A stretch of DNA of 64,000 nucleotides from DASPHG01 sp035629775 (GTDB taxonomy: Bacteria > Actinomycetota > Thermoleophilia > Solirubrobacterales > Thermoleophilaceae). Shown one piece after another: positions 25,782 to 34,200 of this stretch. A model generated the notes under the pieces. It made no database searches, had not been told where the DNA came from, and worked only from the letters and a program-made list of their open reading frames with translations. How positions within the stretch are numbered: position 1 is the first letter of the stretch; each line of letters starts with the position of its first letter. The position numbers and the translations under genes were made by a program. The stretch is from contig DASPHG010000053.1 of NCBI GenBank assembly GCA_035629775.1, forward strand, positions 1 to 64,000, in the 5' to 3' direction.

Positions 25782-26540
25782 ATGCCAGGGCTGGCCGGCC
25801 GGATGTCGACAACGATCAAGGCCAAGATCTCGAAGATGCTGGACCGCGCCGAGGATCCCTCGGAGACGCTGGACTACGGCTACCGCAAGCAGCAGGAGCA
25901 CCTCCAGCAGGTGAAGAAGGGCATCGCGGACGTGGTGACCGCGAAGAAGCGCATCCAGATGCAGTCGAAGAAGCTCGAGGAGCAGGTCGTCAAGCTCGAC
26001 ACGCAGGCGCGCCAGGCGCTCTCCCAGAACCGCGAAGACCTGGCCCGGATGGCGCTCGAGCGCAAAACGGCGATCCAGTCCGAGCTTCAGGGCCTCGACA
26101 CGCAGGTCACCCAGCTCGAGCAGCAGCAGGAACAGCTGATCGAGAACGAGAAGCGGCTGCGCGCGAAGATCGAGGCCTTCCGGACGAAGAAGGAGGTCAT
26201 CAAGGCGCAGTACTCCGCCGCCGAGGCTCAGGTGATGATCTCCGAGGCGGCCTCCGGCGTGGGCGAGGAGATGGCCGACCTCGGCCTGGCGATGCAGCGC
26301 GCCGAGGAGAAGACAGAGGACATGAAGGCGCGCGCGAACGCGGTCGGTGAGCTGGAGGAGGCCGGCGTGTTCGAGGACATCACGCAGCTCGGCTCCGGCT
26401 CCAGTGAGATCGACCGGGAGCTCTCCCAGCTCTCGCAGGGCGCGCAGGTGGACGACGAGCTCGCGAAGATGAAGGCCGAGCTCGGCGCCGGGTCCGAGTC
26501 GCCGGCCCTCGAGCAGGGCGAGAAGGAGGAGGCTCAGTGA
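25782..26540 (+). CDS. pspA: PspA/IM30 membrane-stress protein
   Basis: 252 residues, almost entirely coiled coil as in PspA/IM30/Vipp1. Helix 1 carries the amphipathic start (MSTTIKAKISKMLDRAEDP) and is followed by the family signature DPSETLDYGYRKQQEHLQQV. It is an ESCRT-III-like protein that coats and stabilises damaged cytoplasmic membrane. ATG 25782 has GGAGG 6 nt upstream. The stop overlaps the GTG of pspAA as GTGA. In related actinobacteria pspA sits with pspAA, pspAB and htpX; here the last two lie 12 kb away. Confidence 0.93.
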   Translation: MPGLAGRMSTTIKAKISKMLDRAEDPSETLDYGYRKQQEHLQQVKKGIADVVTAKKRIQMQSKKLEEQVVKLDTQARQALSQNREDLARMALERKTAIQSELQGLDTQVTQLEQQQEQLIENEKRLRAKIEAFRTKKEVIKAQYSAAEAQVMISEAASGVGEEMADLGLAMQRAEEKTEDMKARANAVGELEEAGVFEDITQLGSGSSEIDRELSQLSQGAQVDDELAKMKAELGAGSESPALEQGEKEEAQ

Positions 26541-26815
26541 TCGTCCGCATCTCCGGCGAGGGCCAGTTCCGCCTGCCCGACGAGGACGCCGACCGGCTGA
26601 ATGAATTGGACAACTCCGCGGTCGCCGCGGTCGACGAGGGCAATGAGGAGAAGTTCCATTCGCTCTTCTCTGAGATGCTCTCGCTGGTCGAGAGCGACGG
26701 CCAGGTCCTCCCGGACGACGAGCTGATCGAGTCCGACGTGATCCTGCCGCCCCGCGACGTCTCCTTCGAGGAGGCCGCGGGCGAGTTCACGGGCGAAGGC
26801 CTGATCCCGGACTGA
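26537..26815 (+). CDS. pspAA: PspA-associated protein PspAA
   Basis: 92 residues, starting MIVRISGEGQFRLPDEDADR, the small PspAA domain known beside pspA in Actinobacteria and Archaea, with an acidic C-terminus. Its exact role is not known; it is thought to modulate PspA. Translation is coupled to pspA (GTGA overlap; GGAGG shared with the end of pspA). Followed by the first giant secreted gene after 72 bp. Confidence 0.85.
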   Translation: MIVRISGEGQFRLPDEDADRLNELDNSAVAAVDEGNEEKFHSLFSEMLSLVESDGQVLPDDELIESDVILPPRDVSFEEAAGEFTGEGLIPD

Positions 26816-26858
26816 CCGAACCGCTGGCGGATCTCGACGACGTGGCGTAGGCTGGTAT

Positions 26859-26880
26859 CAGCGCGCCCAAACGCGCGCTG
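26859..26880 (+). promoter_or_regulatory. Hairpin just before the first giant gene
   Basis: CAGCGCGC and GCGCGCTG form a perfect 8-bp stem with a 6-nt loop (CCAAAC), ending 7 nt before ATG 26888. There is no Shine-Dalgarno. It may be a translational control element; the paralogue at 31285 also has an inverted repeat abutting its start. Confidence 0.45.
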
Positions 26881-26887
26881 GGCCCGC

Positions 26888-29800
26888 ATGTGCCTGTTCT
26901 CCCGCTCAGTGATGCTCGCGCTGGCGCTCAGCCTGAGCGCCGCGTCCGCGCACGCCCAGGCGCCCGCCGAGCTGACGAACTGCACGACGACCGGCATCCG
27001 CAACGCGGTTGCGGTGGGTGGCGACTACGTCTTCAAGTGCTCCGGGGCGGTTGACAACGAGGACGACGGAGTCGCGCATTACAAGAAGTTCATCAACTTC
27101 GCCGGCGTCGAGAACCAGATCGTCATCGACAAGCCGGTCTCGCTCGACGCGCGCAATCTGGGCTACGACGTCATCATCGCCCGGTCGCCCCGCAACTTCG
27201 ACGACCCGTTCCTCTCGCCGCGCATGTTCAAGATCGAGGAGGGCGGGTCGCTGACCCTGAAGGGCCTCTTCATCCAGGGCTTGGGCGGAGTGGAGTTCGG
27301 CGCCGAAGGCACCGAGGGAGCCCCCGGGATCGTGCCCGGCGGCAACGGCGGCAGCGCGATCTCTGCCCCGCAGGCGAAGCCGGCGGTGCGGGATGGGGGC
27401 TGCTTCTACGTCGCACTCGGCGGCTATCTGGCCATCCAGGACACCGCGATCTCCGGCTGCCGGCTGAACGGCTTCTTCGGCGGCTACGGCGGTGGCGGCG
27501 GGGCGGGCGCCCGCGGGGAGAACGGCACCAGCGGCGAGCGCGGAGACGACGGGGTCGGCTTCAACGACGACGGTGGGGACGGAACCGATGGCGGCAACGC
27601 CAGCCCGGGCGGCGACGGCGGGGCTGGCGGCAACGGGTCCCCCGGCGGAGACGCCCGGGGCGGGGCGATCTTCAACGCGGGCACGCTGCTCCTGACCAAC
27701 GTGACCTTCTCGGGCAACTGGGCCAATGGCGGTGAGGGAGGTGCCGGCGGCGGAGGCGGGCCGGGCGGGCAGGGCGGCGTTGGCGGCTTCGCCGGCAACG
27801 GTGGCAACGGCGGTCCGGCCGACCTGAAAGACCAGGAAACGTGCAACTTCAACGGCACCTGCGGCGAGGGCGGCGACGGCGGCGACTCGGGCGACAGCGC
27901 GCCCTCCGGGTCGGGGGCCAACGGTGGCCATGGCAGGCCGGGCGGCGACGGGCGGGGCGGCGCCATCTACAACGCCGGACAGCTGACGATCCACGGGGCC
28001 GGGTTCGACTCCAACCTCGCCGCCGGCGGCCACGGAGGAAACGGCGCCTCCGGCGGCCACGGCGGCCCAGACGTCATCGCGCCCAGCGGCGGACAGGGCG
28101 GCGCGCCCGGCTGCTTCGCGCCCGGTGGTTGCGGCGTACAGGGCCAAGAGGGTGAGCCGGGCGAGTACGGCCCCGGCGGCGCCGGCGGCAGCGGCGGCAG
28201 CGGCGCCAAGGGCGGCGACGGATTCGGCGGTGCGATCTTCTCGGAGGGGCAGGTGGCCACCGGCGGCGCCGCGGCCGTCACCTTCACGGGCAATACCGTC
28301 GAACCCGGTGCGGCCGGCGCCGCGGGGGCGGCAGGGGTCGGCTCGGCCGGAAACGGGAACCCGGGCGGCGCGGGCGCTCCCGGCACTTCGGGCAGCCCCA
28401 ACGTCGGCCTGAAGGCGGTCGACCCGCCCACGGCCGCCTTCTCCTTCGCCCCGGACCCCGAGAAGCCGTTCGAGGTGATCTTCGACGGGCGCGCGTCGAA
28501 GGCGGATCCGACGGGGAAGATCGCCCTCTGGACATGGCGGTTCGGGAACGGCGAGTCCGATACGGGCGCCCGGCCCAGGCACAAGTACGCGAAGCCCGGC
28601 CGCTACGAGGTCAAACTCACGGTGCGGGACAGCTTCGGCCAGGAGGCCTCGATCACGAAGACCGTCGAGGTGCGGGCGGTCCTCGATGTCACGGTCAAGG
28701 CGAAGCCCGCGAAGATCGAGGTCGAGCAGAAGCCCAAGGGCCCGAAGCCGGAGAAGGTCGCCCTCAAGGTCACGGTCAAGAACCCGAACCCGGTGACCAT
28801 CACGAAGGTCAAGCTTCCGAAGAAGGTCGACATCTCGCTCCGCGATGAGCCCGAGGCCACGAAGAAGGCTCTGAAGCAGAAGCGCCCGCCCACGAAGAAG
28901 GTCGACGGGAAGAACGTGCCCGACCTCAACCTGGGAGCCATCAAGAAGGGCGATTCGGAGTCACGCACCTACGAGCTCGTGCTGCGCGGCGACGGCAAGT
29001 ACGAGGTCGAAGCCCTCGTGACCGGCGCGGACCCGGACGGCAAGACCGTCCGCGGCATCGGCAAGGACACGGTCGAGGGAACGACGCCGCTGCTGTTCAT
29101 GAAGGCGGAGCTCGGTGCGCGTGTGCGCAGCCCGGAGAACCGCCGCTTCATCAAGGCCGGGACGAACTACCTGATCCACCTGGAGCTGGCCAACCGCTCC
29201 TACACCAAGAAGATCGTCGTCCATCCGATCTATCCGAACCTCCGGGGCAACGCAGCCGGGGGCATCCTCCAGCCGCCCGGCCGGCCCGTGGACTTCAAGC
29301 CGAAGGGCAACCTGAACGAGGTCCGCCCGTCCGAGTACCTGGAGTTCGGGCCACGGGTGAAGCGCGAGTTCGACATCCTGGTGCGCACGACGTCCAGCGA
29401 CTCCTGGCGGACCGCCGACGAGGGGGGCAACGGGGGCGGCACTCGGTCCGAGGTCAGGTTCGAGAAACCGAAGGTGAGCATGGTCGAGCGCGGAGGGGCG
29501 CTGATCACACGCGTTCCCCCGAAGAAGGTCCTCCTCGGCGAGGACTCGGACAAGATCGTCGTCCACGTGGACGACAGCAGGCCGCCTCGTCCGGAGTTCA
29601 ACGAGTACGAGGCCACGATGTACGTGGCGAAGGGCGTCGTGATCGGGCTCTGGAACATCACGTTCGGCACGGTTCGAGGGCTGCTCTGGGACCTGCCGGT
29701 GGCGGGCGTCCAGACGATCCTCTCGATCCCCCCCGCGGCCCTGGCCTACATGAACCGCCAGGTCGAGCTCTGGGGCGAGGTGGAGGGCGATCCGGTGCTG

Positions 29801-31207
29801 CGCGAGCAGTTCATGAGGGAGGTCGCGCTGAAGACGCTTCGCATGTTCGCCGAGACGTCATACATGAACCCCTTCGTCGGAGTGAACGGCGTGGTGCAGC
29901 TCGGCGAGGCAATCCGTGCAGTCGACCGCGCCGTCGCCGAGCACTACACGAAGATGAACCGCGAGTGGTTCGACGGCGACTGGCGCGGCGCGGCCACGGC
30001 GTTCGGGACGGAAGGGACAGAGCGGTTCGTGGACGTGGCCACGGGAGTCGCCCCCGCGGTCCTGGCGCGGATGCCGCGCGTGGCGGCGAAGTGGGAGGCC
30101 ACGCGCACCGCGCTCCACGCCCGTGCCTTCTCGGCGCTGAACGGGACGATCCGCGAGATAACCGGATTCCGCGCCGCGATCAACGCCCTGCGGGGGACCG
30201 TCCTGCCGGGGCTGATCTACTCGAACAAGCACATGACGAAGCTCTACGGCCTGGCGCCCCGCGAGGCCGAGTGGGCGCGTGACTTCGTCAAGAACTACCG
30301 CACGAAGCTGGGCCGCAAGATCTCGATGGTCTTCCGCTCCCGCCTGGAGCAATCGCTGCACTGGCTCGACAACGGCGGTTACCTCAAGCCCTACTGGCTG
30401 AAGCTGAAGAACGTGAACCGCGTCGACGCCGAGTACCTCGGCTACTTCGGCGGGCCGCCCGCGCCCGGCGACATCGGCCGCCTGATCGTCCGTCGCCCTC
30501 CGTCGTGGGAAGACGTCGTGAAGAAGCTGAAGGCGAACAACGTGAAGCCGAACTCGGCCGAGTGGGAGGGCGTTCACATCCGCTGGAAGCAGCGCGACAA
30601 GGAGTACTACAAGGGCGAGATCGACCAGATGTTCGAGTACAACCGCAAGGGCGAGGTCAAGGGCAAGTGGCCCTGGCAGGAGAACGGCGTCGACCCGACG
30701 GTGCAAGTGGACGAGGAGTTCCCCGCCGGGTTCCGGCTGAAGCGCACCGGTAGGCCCGGCGAGTTCGCGATCGAGATCAGGCCGCAGCTGTCCGACGGCA
30801 ATTACGGGGAGTGGGGGTCGGTCACAGGAGACGTCGACCTGATCGCGCTCACCGCCGCCGACGGCAGCGCTCTGACCGACGCGGAGCACGTGGCGCTCCT
30901 GAAGGCGATCCGCGAAGGGCCCATGGGCGCCCTGCACCCGGAGTCGGCCACCTGGATCAAGGACGGCAAGTTCTGGTTCAAGGCCAAGGAGAACTACCTG
31001 AACAACGACGGCGAGTGCTGCCTGGCCCAGGTGGCGGCCGACGGCCTGATCCGCGCGGTCAAGTTCAACCCCGCCCTGAGCTTCTTCCCGAAGACGATCG
31101 AGGCACTGGCCGCCAAGGCCCAGTACCGGCTCTGGTGGGACGGCGGCTACCAGGCGCCGCCCATGCCGGTGCCCAAGGGCGGAGTCTTCACCGGGCCTCT
31201 CAGATAG
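26888..31207 (+). CDS. Giant secreted beta-helix/PKD protein with toxin-like C-terminal half (paralogue 1)
   Basis: 1439 residues. Signal peptide 1 to about 24 (SVMLALALSLSAASAHAQ). Residues about 25-510 are a parallel beta-helix with long glycine-rich insertions; three rungs read GGAIFNAG...FSGN (about 259), GGAIYNAG...FDSN (about 357) and GGAIF...FTGN (about 447), the GGAI/FxxN repeat of chlamydial Pmp proteins. Residues about 511-597 are a PKD domain (WTWRFGNGESDTG, YEVKLTVRDSFGQ). About 600-790 is a CARDB-like region (VTVKNPNPVTITKV). The remaining 640 residues are mainly helical, with a hydrophobic stretch (GVVIGLWNITFGTVRGLLWD) and a C-terminus containing GKWPWQENGVDP, Asp1315/Asp1317 (VTGDVDLIAL), His1350 and paired Cys. 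Function unknown; toxin-like by architecture. Confidence 0.65.
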   Translation: MCLFSRSVMLALALSLSAASAHAQAPAELTNCTTTGIRNAVAVGGDYVFKCSGAVDNEDDGVAHYKKFINFAGVENQIVIDKPVSLDARNLGYDVIIARSPRNFDDPFLSPRMFKIEEGGSLTLKGLFIQGLGGVEFGAEGTEGAPGIVPGGNGGSAISAPQAKPAVRDGGCFYVALGGYLAIQDTAISGCRLNGFFGGYGGGGGAGARGENGTSGERGDDGVGFNDDGGDGTDGGNASPGGDGGAGGNGSPGGDARGGAIFNAGTLLLTNVTFSGNWANGGEGGAGGGGGPGGQGGVGGFAGNGGNGGPADLKDQETCNFNGTCGEGGDGGDSGDSAPSGSGANGGHGRPGGDGRGGAIYNAGQLTIHGAGFDSNLAAGGHGGNGASGGHGGPDVIAPSGGQGGAPGCFAPGGCGVQGQEGEPGEYGPGGAGGSGGSGAKGGDGFGGAIFSEGQVATGGAAAVTFTGNTVEPGAAGAAGAAGVGSAGNGNPGGAGAPGTSGSPNVGLKAVDPPTAAFSFAPDPEKPFEVIFDGRASKADPTGKIALWTWRFGNGESDTGARPRHKYAKPGRYEVKLTVRDSFGQEASITKTVEVRAVLDVTVKAKPAKIEVEQKPKGPKPEKVALKVTVKNPNPVTITKVKLPKKVDISLRDEPEATKKALKQKRPPTKKVDGKNVPDLNLGAIKKGDSESRTYELVLRGDGKYEVEALVTGADPDGKTVRGIGKDTVEGTTPLLFMKAELGARVRSPENRRFIKAGTNYLIHLELANRSYTKKIVVHPIYPNLRGNAAGGILQPPGRPVDFKPKGNLNEVRPSEYLEFGPRVKREFDILVRTTSSDSWRTADEGGNGGGTRSEVRFEKPKVSMVERGGALITRVPPKKVLLGEDSDKIVVHVDDSRPPRPEFNEYEATMYVAKGVVIGLWNITFGTVRGLLWDLPVAGVQTILSIPPAALAYMNRQVELWGEVEGDPVLREQFMREVALKTLRMFAETSYMNPFVGVNGVVQLGEAIRAVDRAVAEHYTKMNREWFDGDWRGAATAFGTEGTERFVDVATGVAPAVLARMPRVAAKWEATRTALHARAFSALNGTIREITGFRAAINALRGTVLPGLIYSNKHMTKLYGLAPREAEWARDFVKNYRTKLGRKISMVFRSRLEQSLHWLDNGGYLKPYWLKLKNVNRVDAEYLGYFGGPPAPGDIGRLIVRRPPSWEDVVKKLKANNVKPNSAEWEGVHIRWKQRDKEYYKGEIDQMFEYNRKGEVKGKWPWQENGVDPTVQVDEEFPAGFRLKRTGRPGEFAIEIRPQLSDGNYGEWGSVTGDVDLIALTAADGSALTDAEHVALLKAIREGPMGALHPESATWIKDGKFWFKAKENYLNNDGECCLAQVAADGLIRAVKFNPALSFFPKTIEALAAKAQYRLWWDGGYQAPPMPVPKGGVFTGPLR

Positions 31208-31238
31208 GGATGTGCACAGCGGGCGCGGGCCCGTGGCG

Positions 31239-31280
31239 AAGTTGGCGCATTCGGTGTACTGTCGAAGAGCTCGCCAACTT
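31239..31280 (+). promoter_or_regulatory. Inverted repeat before the second giant gene
   Basis: AAGTTGGCG (31239-31247) and CGCCAACTT (31272-31280) are perfect complements separated by 24 nt. The right arm ends 4 nt before ATG 31285. It could be an operator or an mRNA stem hiding the start. TACTGT lies within the loop. Confidence 0.45.
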
Positions 31281-31284
31281 GCCC

Positions 31285-34200
31285 ATGCCGGCCTCCCGCC
31301 ACCCGCTGAGCAGCACCTCTGGCCGCGCTCGGCGGTGGCTCGCGCTCCCCGTCGCAGTGTGTGCCATTGCCGTGACGGCGGCAGTGGCCGGCGCCGCCGG
31401 GGGCGACCCCAGCTCCCGGCCGGTCGCGGGCCCCGCCCAATATTTTCCTTCGGAGATCACCGACTGCCAGACGACCCAGGGTCTGCGCGCCGCGGTGGCG
31501 GCCGGCGGCAACTGGGTGTGGAGGTGCAACCCCTACATCCAGGGCGAGCCGGTGCGGATCTACTTCGAGGACGACGAGCCCGACATCGTGGTCCGCAAGG
31601 ACGTCTCGATCGACGCCAGCGGGCTGCCGTACGAGGTCCAGATCATCGGGGGACGCTGGCTTTCCTTCCGCCCGGGGCGCATTTTCCAAGTCGCGGCCGG
31701 CACGTTGAAGCTGAAGGGGCTGACGTTCGAGCAGCCCGGCGGTCTCGTCTTCGGGAGCGAAGGCGGCTCGAACGGGGCCGCCGGCACTCCGCCCGGCGGC
31801 AACGGGGGTGACGCCACGGAGGGGACCTACACGCCGGGGGTCGTCAGGCGCGGTGGGTGCATGTACATCGCGGCAGGCGCGCGCGTGGAGATCCGCGACA
31901 GCACCTTCACCGGTTGCCGCGTCTCCGGGGTCGACAACAGCGGCGCCGGGTACGGGGGCGCCGGCGCCGCAGGGGCAACCGGAGCGCAGGGGGAGGTCGG
32001 CGAGGACTCGCCTGCCGGGGAGCGCGGCGGGAACGGCGGGTCGGGCGGCAGCGGCGGGTCGGGCGGCAACGGCGGAGACGGCGCCAGGGGCCCGGGCGTG
32101 GGCGGAGACGCGTTCGGCGGGGCGATCTACAACGCCGGCACGCTGCTTCTCACCGACACGATCTTCGAGAACAACCGTGCCGCCGGTCAGGACGGCGCCG
32201 GCGGCGGTGGCGGTGGCGCAGGCGCACCGGGCGGCCGCGGTGGTGGCGGCGGCAGAGGGGGCGCGAGTGGCTCAAACGACGGCTACGGCGGCCGCGGGGG
32301 GGACGGCGGGGACGCCGGCAGCGGCGCCCCCGGTGGCTCGGGCGGTAACGGGGGCGGCGCCAGCCGGGGCGGCGACGGCATGGGCGGCGCGATCTACAAC
32401 GCAGGTCAGCTGACGATCAAGGGTGGCGCATTCACCGCGAACCTTGCTCAGGGCGGTGACGGAGGGCACGGCGGCGGCGGTGCCGATGGCGGCGAGGGCG
32501 GCGGGGCGCCCGTCGGGGCGCCAGGTGGGAGAGGGGACTGCGGGTTGGGCTGTTACAGCCTGGATGGCGCCGAGGGCAAGGATGGCGTCGCGTCCAACGG
32601 CGGCGACGGCGGCAGCGGCGCCTCTGGGGCGAGCGGCGGCAACGGCTACGGCGGGGCCATCTACTCGAAGACCCCCGTCGCCGTCGACAAGACGGCGGGC
32701 GTCGCGCTCTCGGCGAATACGGCACTGCCCGGCGACGGTGGCCAGGGAGGCATCGCCGGGAAGGGCGGGGCCGCCGGCAACGCCGGGTTCGACGCCCCGC
32801 CCCCCGGTTTGCCCGGCCGCGACGGCAATGCCGGTGCCGCGGGCCCCCCGGGGAAAGCATCCGGCGACAACTACACCGTCGCGCAGGTCGAGCCGCCGAC
32901 GGTGGCGTTCTCGTTCGCGTTCGACCCGGCAAAGCCGTACAAGGTCAAGTTCGACGGCTCGGCCTCCGAGCCCGGCGACGGGGCACGGCTCGCTTCCTAC
33001 GCGTGGAGTTTCGGTGACACGGAGACCGAAACCGGGGAAAAGGTCGAGCACACCTATGAGGAGCCCGGCAGGTACGAGGCCAGACTGACCGTCACCGACA
33101 ACTTCGGGCAACAGGCCTCGGCCACGAAGACGGTCGAGGTCAGGCCGGGGCTGGAGGTCACGCTCAAGGCGAACCCGTCGAAGATCGAGGTGAAGCAGAC
33201 CAAGAAGGGCCCCGAGCCGGTTCCCGTGAAGCTGACGGTGACGGTCAAGAACCCGAATCCGGTCAGGGTGCACGACGTCACGCTCCCGAAGCGGGTCGCC
33301 ATCAGCCTCCCGGGCGAGCCCGAGGCGCAGGAGAAGGCGCTCAAGCAGAAGTTCGCGCCGCCCGCGAAGGACCGTAGCCTGGGCACGCTGAAGAAGGGCG
33401 AGTCGAAGACGGAGACCTACGGCCTGGTGCTGCGCGGCGACGGCGAGTACGAGGTCGAGGCGCTCGTGATCGCGGATCCCATCAAGGGCCTGCCGGTAAG
33501 GGGCGTGGGGAAGACGAAGGTCGAGGGCTCGACGCCACTCCTCTACTTCGCGGCCGACGTCGGGGCGACGGTGCGCAGCCAAAACAACCGGAAGCTTCTT
33601 AAGGCGGGCACGCCATGGGTGATCAAGGTCCGGCTCGAGAACCGCTCGTACACGAAGAAGCTCCTCGTCCACCCCATCTATGCCGACCTCTCGCGCAACG
33701 CGAGCGACGGGCACATGCAGCTTCCAGGCCTCGGCGTTCGCAGCTTCACGCCGCAGGGGGCGATCGACGAGGTGAGGCCTTCGCGCTACCTCGAGCTGCC
33801 GCCGCGGGCGAAGCGCAAGTACGAGGTCGTCGTGCGGACGGCCGCCAGCGACGCGTGGGAGGAGGAGCGCGAGGGGGAGCGCGAGCGTGATCGCAAGGGC
33901 AAGCAGAAGGAGGGGACGCGCTCGGTTGCCGAGTTCGCGAAGCCGAAGGCGGCGATCGTGGGCAGGGGGAACGAGCTCACGCGCGTGCCGCGCAACAAGA
34001 TCCTGATGGCCGAGGACTCGGAGCGCTTCGAGTTGAGCGTGGACGACAGCGCGCCGGCGACTGAGACCTACAACGGCTGGGTCGCCAGCGCGTACGTCGC
34101 GAAGGGCGCCGTCATCGGGCTATGGAACGTCACGTGGGGCACGGCGCGAGGCATCCTCTGGGACCTGCCGATCCTGGCGGGCACTACGCTGTTCGAGGTA

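Noticed and set aside
26906..28582. Long minus-strand frames opposite the glycine-rich regions (also 32272-33714)
   Set aside because: They mirror Gly codons as Ala/Pro-rich sequence, with no motif or start signal. The plus-strand frames have signal peptides, PKD and conserved paralogue alignment.
27500..32850. A possible CRISPR array or DNA tandem repeat in the GGC-rich region
   Set aside because: Repeats are degenerate Gly-rich codons without constant repeat and spacer lengths.
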